From Candidatus Binatus sp. (lineage in GTDB: Bacteria > Desulfobacterota > Binatia > Binatales > Binataceae): 64,000 bases of DNA. Positions 1 through 9,167 of this stretch are shown in pieces (positions within the stretch are counted from its first letter, which is position 1; each line of letters begins with the position of its first letter). The notes beneath the pieces were generated by a model, which worked only from the letters and a program-made list of their open reading frames with translations, was not told where the DNA came from and did not search any database. The translations under genes were made by a program, and so were the position numbers. Location of the stretch: positions 1-64,000 of the forward strand of contig NZ_DATCTO010000038.1 in the NCBI RefSeq assembly GCF_036567905.1, in the 5' to 3' direction.

Positions 1-208
1 GAACTTAGTTGTATGCGAAACCCGCCGTGGGTGCTGGGGTGACCCCTGCGAATTAATACTGGCCCGTCGTGCCAACGACCGCCCGCCGTTGGCGGGCGCG
101 GCCCCTTGCCAATGGCTTAATACTGCGCTGCCGTCGCCACGGCCAGGGGTAACCCCTGCACCTTAGTGAGGAAGAAGATGCGGCCTGGCGGCCTGTTAGA
201 ATTTTTAT

Positions 209-550
209 TGTGTCATCCTGAGCGCAGCGAAGGATCTCGCGCGTAAGCGCGTTTGCAGTCGTTGGGCGCCGGACGCCGGAGTTTTCGTTGTCCGGCGAGA
301 TTCTTCGCCGCAGCGGCTCAGAATGACACGAGGGTCGTCTTCGTTCTTGTGTCATTCTAGAGCGAAGCGAAGAATCCCGGCTCCTTCCCTGCCTCGCCCT
401 GACAGGGAGAGGCCGCGCCTACGGCGCGGGTGAGGGTCCGCTATCCAGGATGCCCCTGTCCGCGCGCTCTTTCTTTGTGTCATCCCGACCGAAGTCGCTC
501 CCTTCCTCGTGTCATTCCGACCAAAGTCCGCGAAGCGGAGGGACCCCGGA
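209..550. repeat. Cluster of five REP-like repeats
   Basis: Five related units with the shape GTGTCATnCnGAnCGnAGCGAAG lie at about 209-238, 299-333 (inverted), 348-380, 476-500 and 508-550. Some end in GGACCCCGG or AGAATCCCGG. The first two form an inverted pair like a BIME. Two related units recur at 22162-22222. Such repeats are usually intergenic and may act in transcript 3' ends, but the role here is unknown. Confidence 0.65.
393..437 (+). repeat. Long REP-type palindromic repeat, copy 1
   Basis: The unit has a GC-rich palindrome ending in gggagagg, a variable GC-rich middle and the tail gggtgaggg. The same layout occurs at 12753-12804 and, more degraded, at 40606-40652. All three copies are outside genes. 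Confidence 0.5.
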
Positions 551-846
551 TCCGCGATCCTTATCCTCATAATTTGCCCTGTGCCAGTGGCAGTACTGCT
601 CTGTCGGGGAGGCGAAGTTGTCGGTCGCGCGGCAGTCTGCTAACTCACGGGCATGAATCTCCGCCACGCCGCCGCGCTCGCGCAGGTGGGCGACAGGCTC
701 ATCGCGCCGCCGCGACGTAGACCTTGGTTCTCTCGTCGATTCCGGCGGCCGATCCTGGTGCACTGGTAACGCAGGTAAGTTTTCCGAAACACCTCGGTTA
801 CCTCGATCACGGCTTGTAGCGGCCTCGGAACCTTGAGGCTACTCAC

Positions 847-1973
847 TTATCGACTCTGCACATGCTGAAACCGTTTCTTGAGCCGTAGGAACGGCAATTC
901 GAGCCACTGATAGGATGCAGCCGCCAGTAAGATCGTGACTGCAAGAGCCAGGAGCGGAAACAAGGCCCATTTCTCAGATGGCGGCAAGCTTTTGCAAGCA
1001 TGCACGACCAGGACCAGCGCCAGTCCGTGGAAGACATAGAGCCCGTACGAGATGCGGCCAAGATAGATCATCCAGCCTGCCGCGTTGATCCCTATCGCAG
1101 CGAGCAGAAACGCGCACTGCCGAGGGCCGACATCGGATAGCTGAGGAACGGTGGAGCGCCGCTCGCACACACCCAGAGAAATGCGCCCGCCACGATCAAG
1201 CCCCAGCGATATTCGGTTTTCGGTAATGACCCGGAAAAAATAGCAGCGAGTAGAATCCCGCAGGCAATCGGGTCCAGGTGGGCCAAGGTGTCATACCAGA
1301 AAGCGAAGGCTGGCACACCTTTATGGCTCAGCATCGCGCGAAACATAATCGAGACACCCCACACTAGGAGTCCGGCGCTCCCGATGCTGTTGCGGGTGAG
1401 ACTGCGCGCCACAAGCGGCCAGCTCAAGTAGAACTGCTCCTCGATGCAGACGCTCCAAAGCGACGAAAGTACCAGCGATGCGCCAGGTGGCCACCGGAAT
1501 ATCACGAAGTTACCGACGAATAGCGCGAAACAGGCGAAATATCGCATATTGACGGTTATAAAAGGGACCAGCCTTAGCACGATGAATATCGCGCCAAGAA
1601 ACGAAAAATAGAGCGGCCAGATGCGCAGGATGCGTCGGCAATAGAAGGCCGACAGGTCCACCTGGCCCGTCCGATCCTTCTCGCGCATCAGAAGCTCCGT
1701 GATTAGGTAGGCGCTGAGTACAAAGAATAAGTCCACACCAAAGCGGCCCGAGTCCCAGATTCGAGCGGCCAGATTCAGTAGAGCGCTATGTTGAGCGCCC
1801 GGAAGGAAACTGCTTTCGTCCCCCGCATCCCGCAGATGATAGAAGAACACTGCTGCGAATGCCGTGAAGCGTAGGGCATCGAGCTCGGGGAGATAGAACC
1901 GTTGTTGTGGTTGAGATGCAGATTCGTAAAAGTTACTTGCAACGTGGGTCCCTTGCCTGGCACTGAGCTTCAC
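847..1973 (-). pseudogene. Acyltransferase family 3 membrane protein, frameshifted
   Basis: This would be a multi-pass O-acyltransferase of the acyltransferase-3 (OafA/NodX-like) family, which acetylates or acylates surface sugars. The N-terminal frame shows family hallmarks: LPELDALRF followed by a membrane helix and FYHL, then RFGVDLFFVLSAYLI, then SLWSVCIEEQFYL. The C-terminal frame carries YGLYVFHGL and a final membrane helix. The two frames join only if about one base is restored near 1110-1115, where one frame reads SALGSA and the other continues FLLAAIG. The GTG start at 1973 overlaps the upstream stop by four bases. It is either a genuine pseudogene or a sequencing error. Confidence 0.75.
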
Positions 1974-2230
1974 AGCTCGCCCCGATGAAAGGCGCGAAGG
2001 TTGAGGAAGTGTTCGTCGCTCCCACACATCCCACACTCGACGAAGTCCTCGCCGGGCAGGTACACGCCCTTGGCCCCCGGCAGCTTCGGTCCGTGTCGTG
2101 ACACCTTTACGTCGCCCCCGCACCTGCCAAGTTCGGCAAATCCGCACGCGTTGCGGTCGAGGATGATCTTCTCGGCTATGGCCTCCACTCGCCGGCGAAG
2201 CTCGTCGTCGGTTTCGTCGTTGTTTGCCAT
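1970..2230 (-). CDS. Small hypothetical protein with Cys pairs
   Basis: An 86-residue protein that I do not recognise. It begins with a charged helix-like segment and carries a CGMCG motif near residue 66 plus two further Cys in residues 28-38 (CGFAELGRCGG), so it may bind a metal. GGGAGG lies just upstream of the ATG and supports the start. Its stop overlaps the GTG of the acyltransferase gene, so the two are probably one transcript with coupled translation. Confidence 0.55.
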   Translation of the reverse strand: MANNDETDDELRRRVEAIAEKIILDRNACGFAELGRCGGDVKVSRHGPKLPGAKGVYLPGEDFVECGMCGSDEHFLNLRAFHRGEL

Positions 2231-2556
2231 TGGCTTAACCTCCCGGCTTAGAATGCGCCGGGTCGAGTTGCATGTCGAGGCAGCGCGCCCGAGTAGTAGT
2301 GGTCCCGATCCGGGTTAAGGCGGTAGCGGGTGCCCTATGTTGAAGGTGTGCAAGGGCGGCGGCTCTCTTGAGCGCGGACAGCCACTAATGGCGCCGCTTT
2401 CCCAACCGCGCAGAGGATTATAAATCCACCGATGCCATTTATCCGGCGATCGCGCGGCTAATCTTGGCCTCGCTTGGCCTGAACCAAGCGCCCAAATACC
2501 CCACCTTATCCGCCATCTGCCGGTAGTCGGACCGCAATCGCGCCTGATTGGACCCG
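2231..2556. other. Intergenic, no gene seen
   Basis: I see no gene in this stretch between the small CxxC gene and the protease gene. On the minus strand at 2406-2425 it holds a 20-base string that is also found at 62921-62940, immediately after a tRNA-Leu 3' fragment. Confidence 0.4.
2406..2425 (-). repeat. 20-bp exact repeat, copy 1
   Basis: The minus strand reads atttataatcctctgcgcgg, identical to 62921-62940 on the plus strand. The second copy directly follows a tRNA-Leu 3' fragment. No tRNA-like sequence is clear at this copy. Confidence 0.6.
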
Positions 2557-4329
2557 CTACAGTCCCAAATACGCCGGGACGAACAGCCCCATATCGACCG
2601 TGCCCCATCCGCTGGCTTTGTCATAGCCGGGGACCGCGGAAAATCCGGCGACTCCGTTGGCAGAGTTGTTGCCCGACGTCACGTCGCGAATCCCGGTCGT
2701 TGCGCCGTCGTTCTCCGCGCCGAGTTGATAGATTCGCGTGTTGAGATTGCCGGCCGGAGCGCCCTTCTGCTGCGAGATCAGTTGGCTGATGCCCGCCCAT
2801 GATGGAGCGCCGATGCTGGTGCCACCGATGCAGCATTCGACGGCAGGCACGCCGGTGTACGGGTCGCGGCCGCCATAGAAGAAACCCGGCGAATAGGGAC
2901 TGGCGCCAAACGAGATGTCGGGAACGTCGCGCCTTTTATCCTTGCGAATCAGCCCGTTCTGAAACGCGGGCTTCTTGAAGACCTTGCTCTGGCCGCCGCC
3001 GGAGGCGCCGCGGCTGTCGTTCCACACGCTTTCTGCAACGGAGCCGGCGTCGTCGCCGTTGCCGTCGAAAACAGGCGTGAACTCGGTGCCGCCAATCGCG
3101 GTCACGTATGGCGACGCTGCCAGTTCACTGACACTGCGTGTCGTGGCGGGCACGCAAGCACCCTGCCTCTGATTAAATACATACGCCACTGCGCCTGTGT
3201 CGCCGGTCGCGACGAACACGGACTGGCCTTGCGCAGCCGCCTGCTTAAACAAACCGTTCTGGGTTCGGTAGAAGCCTTTCGAGCCGCCGCAGAATCCGAA
3301 GCTGATACTGATCGCGCTGCACGGGCTGTTCGTTTCCGTCACCGCAGCATGGATTGCGTCGAGAATGGCTGAAGACTTCGTGTGGTTCTGATCGCCGAGA
3401 TAGATGCGGATGCTCGAAGCGGGCGCGACGGTGTGCGAATAGTTCACGTCAAGCATCGTCTCGTCTGCGTCCACAGTCTGGCCCGGGTCGGTGCCATCAA
3501 CCAACACGATGTTGAAGTTAGCGCCGATCGTCAGCGCGGGCAGATCGAACTGGCTGTTGAATGCGTCCGCGGCAGGCTGATCGATGTTCGAGTCCTCGAC
3601 GACCGCGATGCACCCGGCGCCGCTACCGTCGATGCCACCGTTCAACAGCGGCGTTTCGTCGTAGAAGGCATATATGTCGGCAGGACCGAAGGCCGGCCCG
3701 ACGCCGCTGACCATTGCATCGGGCGAACTGGCGCTGGAATCGCGCCTGGGCACGCGATGCATCGCGGGCTTGCTGTGCAGCAGGTTGTCGAGGCCGCGGA
3801 TCGATTCGATTAGCGGTGCGAGGTCGGCGGGTACGGCGGGATCGCCGGTGTTGGAATACAGACGGGCGTCGGCCGTCGCGGCAATCTTAACGGCGAAGAC
3901 GTTTTCCGCCTGCACCACCGTGCCGGTGAAAGAGACCTCTCGGGTCGAGGCGTCGGCAGACCTGACGGTGAAACCCTTTTTCTTAAGCCATCGCGCGACT
4001 CGCGCAAGGTCGGCCTCCGTGGGTCCGAAACGGCCGGTGAATTCATCCGGAGTCAGCCACCGATGGTATTGCGATGACGCCGGATTCTGCTGATCGGCAA
4101 GCAGGCGCGTCAGTTCAGCGCGATTGCGCAGCGCCATCGTGAGCTGCATCGCGAGCGGCCGCGAAGGCGATGCGGCGGCCTCGCCCACAATCTCGGCGGC
4201 TTCGTCGGGATGGTTGCCCGCGAGGATCGTGGCCGGATCGCCGGCCGCGGCGGGCCGTGCGGCCGCGACGATCAGCGCGAGTCCCGTGATCAGGATAAAC
4301 TGGCGCAACGTCCCAAACCTGTCCATCAA
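2557..4329 (-). CDS. Secreted sedolisin (S53) family serine protease
   Basis: A 590-residue pro-kumamolisin-type protease, probably exported to act outside the cytoplasm. A signal peptide covers residues 1-29 (hydrophobic stretch ending PAAAG). The activation prodomain spans about 55-185 and the catalytic domain about 210-590. The family triad is visible as Glu290 and Asp294 in DETMLD and Ser505 in GGTSIGAPSWAG. The oxyanion Asp is Asp377 in ATGDTG. The C-terminal calcium site (Asp549 onward, then GYDKASGWG) is present. Full length, no sign of decay. It stands alone on this strand, and its natural substrate cannot be inferred. Confidence 0.92.
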   Translation of the reverse strand: MMDRFGTLRQFILITGLALIVAAARPAAAGDPATILAGNHPDEAAEIVGEAAASPSRPLAMQLTMALRNRAELTRLLADQQNPASSQYHRWLTPDEFTGRFGPTEADLARVARWLKKKGFTVRSADASTREVSFTGTVVQAENVFAVKIAATADARLYSNTGDPAVPADLAPLIESIRGLDNLLHSKPAMHRVPRRDSSASSPDAMVSGVGPAFGPADIYAFYDETPLLNGGIDGSGAGCIAVVEDSNIDQPAADAFNSQFDLPALTIGANFNIVLVDGTDPGQTVDADETMLDVNYSHTVAPASSIRIYLGDQNHTKSSAILDAIHAAVTETNSPCSAISISFGFCGGSKGFYRTQNGLFKQAAAQGQSVFVATGDTGAVAYVFNQRQGACVPATTRSVSELAASPYVTAIGGTEFTPVFDGNGDDAGSVAESVWNDSRGASGGGQSKVFKKPAFQNGLIRKDKRRDVPDISFGASPYSPGFFYGGRDPYTGVPAVECCIGGTSIGAPSWAGISQLISQQKGAPAGNLNTRIYQLGAENDGATTGIRDVTSGNNSANGVAGFSAVPGYDKASGWGTVDMGLFVPAYLGL

Positions 4330-4413
4330 ACTTGCGGAGCCTCCATGCCGTTCCAGCCTACCGATAGCGGGCGCGTTGACAAGAGGCGCGATGCGCCGGA
4401 GAATTAACGCCTA

Positions 4414-4608
4414 ATGGCACGAATTACCGTTGAAGATTGCCTGGAAAACATCCCCAACCGCTTCGAGCTCGTGCTCGGCGCGGCGCGGCGCGCCAAACAA
4501 CTGCTCAAGGGCGCGCGGCCACTGGTGGAATCGGACAACAAAGAAGTAGTCACGGCGTTGCGCGAAATCGCCGCCGGCAAGGTCACGATCGAAGAACCCG
4601 ACGCCTGA
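4414..4608 (+). CDS. rpoZ: RNA polymerase omega subunit
   Basis: A 64-residue protein matching the omega subunit, which helps assemble and stabilise RNA polymerase by clamping the beta-prime subunit. It shows the family pattern [10 protein letters not shown], then [16 protein letters not shown] and the short acidic C-terminus IEEPDA. It starts at ATG and has normal length. It lies about 110 bases upstream of the sigma factor gene on the same strand, so a shared transcript is plausible. Confidence 0.93.
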   Translation: MARITVEDCLENIPNRFELVLGAARRAKQLLKGARPLVESDNKEVVTALREIAAGKVTIEEPDA

Positions 4609-4715
4609 CCGGGCACGATCGATTCGACAAGAACCGACACCGCGCCGCGCCGCCGACGGCTCGAGCATTGGTGTCCGCATCTCGTACCAGCGTGTGGTGA
4701 AGCTGGAGCCAGCCT

Positions 4716-5861
4716 GTGGCGCGCAAACCCGGCAAACCGATCCGTCGCAAGCGCACAACCAAAGCGAAACGCGCTAGTAACGCCGGCGCCGACGCTCGTC
4801 GCGCGCGCGCGATTCCCGAGCCGATCGCGGCTGAAGAGTCCGAATTGGAGCTCGGCCCCGAAGCCGGCGTCAGCGCCGAGGCTGCCGATGACGCGCCGAT
4901 CGAAGTCTCCGAGTTTCGTCCGATAGAAAGCACCGACGACGAAGCGCCGGCGCCGTCCGAGCAGGAGCCCGCCGAGGTTGAAGCCGACGCCGCCAACGAC
5001 GGCGGCGCGCTCGTAGCCGCCGATCCGCTGGGCCGCTACCTGGCCGAGATTCGCCGCTTCCCGCTGCTGACGCGCGAGGAGGAGGCCGTGATCGCGCGGC
5101 GCTACGTCAGGGACAAGGATCCGGAGGACGCTTACCGGCTGGTCACCGCCAATCTGCGCCTGGTCGTGAAACTCGCGTACGAGTTCGCGCGCGCGACGAA
5201 AAACGTGCTCGACCTGGTACAGGAGGGCAACGTCGGCCTGATGGAAGCGGTCAAGAATTTCGACCCCGAGCATGGAATCCGCTTTCCCTCCTACGCGGTG
5301 TGGTGGGTGCGCGCGTATATCTACCGTTACCTGATCAACAACTGGCGGCTGGTCAAGATCGGCACAACCCAGGCGCAGCGCAAGCTGTTCTTCAATCTCC
5401 GCAAAGAGACCGAACGGCTGGAGCGCGAGGGATTCACTCCGCAGCCGCTCCTGCTCGCGCATCGGATGGGTGTGCGGGAAAGCGACGTGCGTGAGATGCA
5501 GGAACGGATGGGGCAGAGCGAGCTATCGCTCGATCAACCCGCCGGCGCCAGCGATGACACGCGGCTGCTCGACGTAATCCCCGACGCCGCGCACAACCCG
5601 GAAACCGAAACCGCCGACCGCGAGTGGCGCGACTTCGCCCACGACAAGGTCGAGCAGTTCGCCGCGACGCTGGCGGGGAAGGAGCTGGAGATTTTCAAGG
5701 CGCGGCTGCTGTCGGAGGATCCCGAGACGCTGCAGGTGATCGGCACCCGCTTCGGAATCAGCCGCGAGCGCGTGCGGCAGATCGAAACGCGGCTCAAGCG
5801 CCGGCTGAAAGAGTTTATCGAGGCGAAGGCGCCCGACATCGACGACGCCGGCCCGTCGTAG
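4716..5861 (+). CDS. rpoH: Sigma-70 family factor, RpoH (sigma-32) type
   Basis: A 381-residue group 3 sigma factor that would direct RNA polymerase to heat-shock or stress promoters. An acidic, Ala/Glu-rich N-terminal extension of about 100 residues precedes the sigma core. Region 2 holds DLVQEGNVGLMEAVKNFDPE and YAVWWVRAYI. The segment QRKLFFNLRK matches the RpoH box between regions 2 and 3. Region 4 ends in the helix-turn-helix RFGISRERVRQIETR. The chosen start is GTG at 4716. The extension is longer than in E. coli RpoH. A general stress sigma factor of the same group is the alternative. Confidence 0.85.
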   Translation: MARKPGKPIRRKRTTKAKRASNAGADARRARAIPEPIAAEESELELGPEAGVSAEAADDAPIEVSEFRPIESTDDEAPAPSEQEPAEVEADAANDGGALVAADPLGRYLAEIRRFPLLTREEEAVIARRYVRDKDPEDAYRLVTANLRLVVKLAYEFARATKNVLDLVQEGNVGLMEAVKNFDPEHGIRFPSYAVWWVRAYIYRYLINNWRLVKIGTTQAQRKLFFNLRKETERLEREGFTPQPLLLAHRMGVRESDVREMQERMGQSELSLDQPAGASDDTRLLDVIPDAAHNPETETADREWRDFAHDKVEQFAATLAGKELEIFKARLLSEDPETLQVIGTRFGISRERVRQIETRLKRRLKEFIEAKAPDIDDAGPS

Positions 5862-5955
5862 GCATCGCTGATCGCCGGTTTACCCCATTGCCGCTGATAG
5901 CCGCCGCTTGCGATAATGCGGTCTGAGGCGGATCGCGCAAGGAGCCTGCAGTCGA

Positions 5956-6687
5956 ATGCGAGAACGCAGCTGCGCGCTGGTTGTGGTGGGTAACGAAATC
6001 CTTTCCGGCAAGGTTCAGGATTCCAACGCGTATTTCGCGGCTCGCGAGCTGCACCAGATCGGCGTCGCGCTGGCTCGTATCGCAACCATCCCGGACCAAC
6101 TTGCGCCGATCGCCGGCGAAGTCTCGTACTGTTCCCGCAACTTCGATTTCGTGATCACTTCGGGCGGCGTCGGCCCAACCCACGACGATCTTACGATGGA
6201 AGGCGTCGCGCGCGCATTCAACCGCCGTCTCGTGGTCCATCCCGAGCTCGAGCGCCTCATCCGCAAACATTTCCACGAGCGCTCGGTCGGCGCAGGCCTC
6301 AAGATGGCCGAAGTGCCCGAGGGCGCGGTCCTCAACGAAGCCGGCGACATCCGTTTTCCGACCGTGCAGATCGAAAACGTGTACGTGCTGCCCGGAATCC
6401 CGCAACTGTTCGAGGCCAAGCTGCGGGCGCTGAGCAGCCGCTTTGCGGCCGACCCGTATTTCATGCGCGCGATTTACCTGACCGCCGGCGAGGGCACGAT
6501 CGCCGATCACCTGAACGACTGCATGCGCAATTTTCCGGAGTTGATGCTGGGCTCGTATCCGCGGATCGGAGATCCCGACTACCGCGTGAAGTTAACGCTC
6601 GAGTCGAAGAACGCCGAATATCTCGAGCGCGCGTTTCGTCATTTGATGGGACTGCTGCCGGCCGAGGCAGTGGTCAAAACCGAGTAG
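5956..6687 (+). CDS. CinA N-terminal / MoaB-like domain protein
   Basis: A 243-residue protein of the COG1058 type, related to the molybdopterin-binding MoaB/MogA fold and to the N-terminal half of CinA. The hallmark VVVGNEILSGKVQDSN is at the start and FVITSGGVGPTHDD is near residue 65. Family members are reported as nucleotide pyrophosphatases, or as FAD synthetases in archaea. The C-terminal PncC amidohydrolase domain of full CinA is absent. It follows the sigma factor by 94 bases on the same strand. The exact substrate is not deducible. Confidence 0.8.
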   Translation: MRERSCALVVVGNEILSGKVQDSNAYFAARELHQIGVALARIATIPDQLAPIAGEVSYCSRNFDFVITSGGVGPTHDDLTMEGVARAFNRRLVVHPELERLIRKHFHERSVGAGLKMAEVPEGAVLNEAGDIRFPTVQIENVYVLPGIPQLFEAKLRALSSRFAADPYFMRAIYLTAGEGTIADHLNDCMRNFPELMLGSYPRIGDPDYRVKLTLESKNAEYLERAFRHLMGLLPAEAVVKTE

Positions 6688-6720
6688 CAATTTACGTCCG
6701 AGCTGGCGGTGGAGGAAATC

Positions 6721-7287
6721 ATGAGGAAGGGAAATTTCAGATTCGCTGCGTTCGCGCTGGGATTGTCGGTGATGCTCGCGATGCCGGCCGGTCCGCTCGC
6801 CGAGTATGCCGCGGCACAGACGCAGCCGGCAGGCGCTGCGACGCCAATGCAGGTGCCGCAGCCGCAGGCCAACAGCGTTAATTGGCCGGGCGCGGGTTAC
6901 GGCGTCGGCGCCTTGTTCTGCAATGTTCTCTACATCCCGGCCAAGCTGGTCTACGCACTGCTCGGCGGCATCGTTGGCGGCGGGACCTTTTTGGTGACCG
7001 CCGGCAATTCGCAGGCTGCCAACACCGTGTGGCGCAGCGCGCTCGGCGGCGATTACGTCGTGACGCCGCAAATGCTGGCCGGCCAGGAGCCGATCAACTT
7101 CAGCGGGCCGACCGAAACCCCGCCTGAGGGTCCCTCGTCAAGTTCATCGTCGGGAAGCGTCGCGCCGATAGCGCCGCTTCCGCAGGCGGGCTCGTCCGCG
7201 AGCGCATCGTCGTCGGCAGGCGGGCAGCCGCTGGATCACGGCAGCGGTCCCGCGGGCGGATCGGCGCCGAACTCGAACGTCGAGTAG
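6721..7287 (+). CDS. Hypothetical exported protein, Ser/Pro-rich tail
   Basis: A 188-residue protein that I do not recognise. A signal peptide is visible (basic start, hydrophobic run, cleavage near AAAQ at residues 30-34). A Gly-rich hydrophobic segment at about 60-90 may be a membrane helix, and the last 60 residues are low-complexity Ser/Gly/Pro/Ala. GGAGG eight bases upstream supports ATG 6721 over an in-frame GTG at 6709. It follows the CinA-like gene by 33 bases, so the two may share a transcript. Confidence 0.65.
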   Translation: MRKGNFRFAAFALGLSVMLAMPAGPLAEYAAAQTQPAGAATPMQVPQPQANSVNWPGAGYGVGALFCNVLYIPAKLVYALLGGIVGGGTFLVTAGNSQAANTVWRSALGGDYVVTPQMLAGQEPINFSGPTETPPEGPSSSSSSGSVAPIAPLPQAGSSASASSSAGGQPLDHGSGPAGGSAPNSNVE

Positions 7288-7318
7288 CAGCAAGGCGCCG
7301 GAGCATCGCGAATCGCGC

Positions 7319-7669
7319 ATGAAGAGGATCCGTTTTGTCTGGAAATCCACTTGCACGACTTGCCGCGACGCGCGAAGTTTCTTGCGCAAGGATCTCGGCG
7401 TCGAACTCGACGAGCGCGACTATGCGCGAGTTGCGCTGAGTGCGGCTGAGCTGAAGGATCTTTTTGCGGGCCGCGACCCGCGCGATTTTCTAAACCCGCG
7501 CAGCCCGGCCTTCAAGGCGATGGGCCTAGCGGGTAAATCGCTCACGGTCGAGCAGGCGTTCGCGCTGATGGTGAAGGAGCCGAATCTAATCAAGCGCCCG
7601 ATCGTCGTCGCGGGCAAACAAATGATCGCAGGCTTCGACCGCGAGCGGCTGCGCGCCGCGCTGAAATAG
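7319..7669 (+). CDS. ArsC/Spx-family thioredoxin-fold protein
   Basis: A 116-residue protein of the arsenate reductase-like family. The N-terminal CTTC motif at residues 12-15 has the layout seen in ArsC/Spx proteins, and the C-terminal half carries NLIKRPIVV with the conserved Arg-Pro. Members act as thiol oxidoreductases or as RNA polymerase-binding regulators. With no ars genes nearby, true arsenate reduction is uncertain. It starts 31 bases after the exported-protein gene on the same strand. Confidence 0.75.
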   Translation: MKRIRFVWKSTCTTCRDARSFLRKDLGVELDERDYARVALSAAELKDLFAGRDPRDFLNPRSPAFKAMGLAGKSLTVEQAFALMVKEPNLIKRPIVVAGKQMIAGFDRERLRAALK

Positions 7670-7894
7670 AGCAAGCTGAACGCGCATAGCGTTATGCGCG
7701 AGCGCGCAGTAGCTCATCGGCGAGCCTGTGAGCTACGAGATTACGTGCGCGCGGCCTTGATCTCGAAACGCACGCCTTCGCGGCGCTGGAGAAGACTGAT
7801 GATCTCGAAGAGATTGCCGGCGTGCGGGGAAGCGGGAAACAAAGACGGCCGAGTCGCCACGACCCGGCCGTTCGTCGTCAATGATCCGTTGCGG

Positions 7895-8932
7895 CTACGC
7901 CGTCTTTTCGACTTTCTCGACTTTCTCGACTTTCTCGGCGCGATCCGAGTTGTTCGCGTCGTTGTTGCGCTCAGCGCGCTCGCCGCGTGGCGGACGCTCA
8001 GTCTTGTCGCCAGTCTTGTCGCCAGTCTTGTCGCCGCGACCGCGGGGCACGACGTTGCTGGTCGTCAGCGTCTCGATAAACTTGCGCACCGCAGGCGAGA
8101 GCTCGCGGCCGCGCTTGTAGATGATCGCCAGCGGACGCATAAAGTTCCCTTCCTGGAACTCAAGCATCCGTAGAGCGCCGCGCGCGACCTCGTTCTCGAC
8201 CGTCATCCGCGGCACAATGGCGCATCCAAGGCCAATTTCGACGGCGCGCTTGATGGTCTCGATGTTGTCGAATTCGAGCACGTAGACCGGCTTGACGCCG
8301 TACTGGCGCAGGATTCGATCGGAGGCCTTTCGGGTCGGGATATCGCGCTCAAATCCGACAAACTTCTGACCCTGCAACTGTCCGACGCTTAGCTTCGAGT
8401 GCTTGGCCAGTGGATTGTCGGGCGGCACCGCGAGCACGAGTTCGTCATGGCGAAACGGCACCGAGACGATTTGGCTGCGCTTGGAAGGATAGGCGACGAC
8501 GCCAAGATCGACCTTGCCTTCGATGAGGTCTTCGTAAATTTTGTTCGAGCGCAGATACTCGAGATGTACATTGACGGCCGGATAGTTGCGCAGAAATTCG
8601 GACAGATACGGCGGCAATTCGTGCAAGCCAACGCTGTAAACAGTGCCGACGCGAATCGTGCCCGCGACCACCGAGCCGATCTCACGCAACCGGTTTTCCA
8701 ATTCCAGAAAACGGCGCACGATTTCCTTGCTCGAAGTGTACAGAATTTGTCCGGCCGGGGTGGGTTTGACTCCGGCTCGTCCGCGTTCTATCAATCGGCA
8801 GTCGTACTTCTCTTCGAGGCTTCTGACCTGCTGGCTGACCGCCGACTGAGTGACGAAGTTTTGCGATGCGGCATAAGAAAAGCTTCCGCTCTCGATTATG
8901 TCGCAGAAGACCTTTAGCGTTTCTATATGCAT
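7895..8932 (-). CDS. LysR-type transcriptional regulator with repetitive tail
   Basis: A 345-residue LysR regulator. The N-terminal winged helix-turn-helix (about 1-60) contains SFSYAASQNFVTQSAVSQQV. The periplasmic-binding-like effector domain runs from about 90 to 290 and resembles the CysB/CbbR group. After residue 295 comes an odd low-complexity tail of charged residues with three GDKT units and a run of EKV units, encoded by clean 12-bp and 9-bp tandem repeats. It is divergent from the acyl-CoA dehydrogenase gene across about 235 bases, so it probably controls that gene as well as itself. The inducer is unknown. Confidence 0.9.
   Translation of the reverse strand: MHIETLKVFCDIIESGSFSYAASQNFVTQSAVSQQVRSLEEKYDCRLIERGRAGVKPTPAGQILYTSSKEIVRRFLELENRLREIGSVVAGTIRVGTVYSVGLHELPPYLSEFLRNYPAVNVHLEYLRSNKIYEDLIEGKVDLGVVAYPSKRSQIVSVPFRHDELVLAVPPDNPLAKHSKLSVGQLQGQKFVGFERDIPTRKASDRILRQYGVKPVYVLEFDNIETIKRAVEIGLGCAIVPRMTVENEVARGALRMLEFQEGNFMRPLAIIYKRGRELSPAVRKFIETLTTSNVVPRGRGDKTGDKTGDKTERPPRGERAERNNDANNSDRAEKVEKVEKVEKTA
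7905..8034. repeat. In-gene tandem repeats (9 bp and 12 bp)
   Basis: Inside the 3' end of the LysR gene, ctcgacttt-type 9-bp units repeat near 7905-7938 and gtcttgtcgcca-type 12-bp units repeat near 8001-8034. Both keep the reading frame and encode EKV and GDKT repeats on the minus strand. Confidence 0.8.
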
Positions 8933-9167
8933 ATTGGCGACTTGGGATATAAGGCTACGTGATACTCAAATCTGATGCAAGTAGTAGCCGTGATAATTCG
9001 GCTCTGAATCAGCGTACGAAACGACCGCGCGCGGATCAAAAGCGCATGATACCCGGGGGCATGATTTCGTTCATCCAGAGGATCGCTCGACCGGGCTGGA
9101 CTCTGCCCACAGTCTGCGTCCGCAATCTCACAGTAAAACACGTTTCAAAAATCGGATGGAGCACAAG
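8933..9167. promoter_or_regulatory. Divergent LysR / acyl-CoA dehydrogenase promoter region
   Basis: These 235 bases separate the two divergent start codons, the standard place for LysR operator sites and both promoters. The half next to lysR is AT-richer than the surroundings. I could not fix a particular T-N11-A box or a clear -35/-10 pair. Confidence 0.45.

Larger units (their letters stand above)
1..846. other. Gene-free repeat-rich stretch
   Basis: No open frame here has a convincing start, composition or protein motif. The stretch holds a small perfect hairpin (8-bp arms at 80-87 and 91-98) and the REP-like repeats listed separately. The 16-base string gaaacccgccgtgggt at 17-32 also forms the core of the hairpin at 11228-11262. 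Bases 551-846 show nothing I can support. Confidence 0.5.

Noticed and set aside
640..846. 68-residue minus-strand frame after the acyltransferase
   Set aside because: No domain, no good ribosome site and composition typical of shadow frames.
7905..8034. CRISPR-like repeats in the LysR gene
   Set aside because: Units are 9 and 12 bp, contiguous and in frame with no spacers. They are coding tandem repeats.
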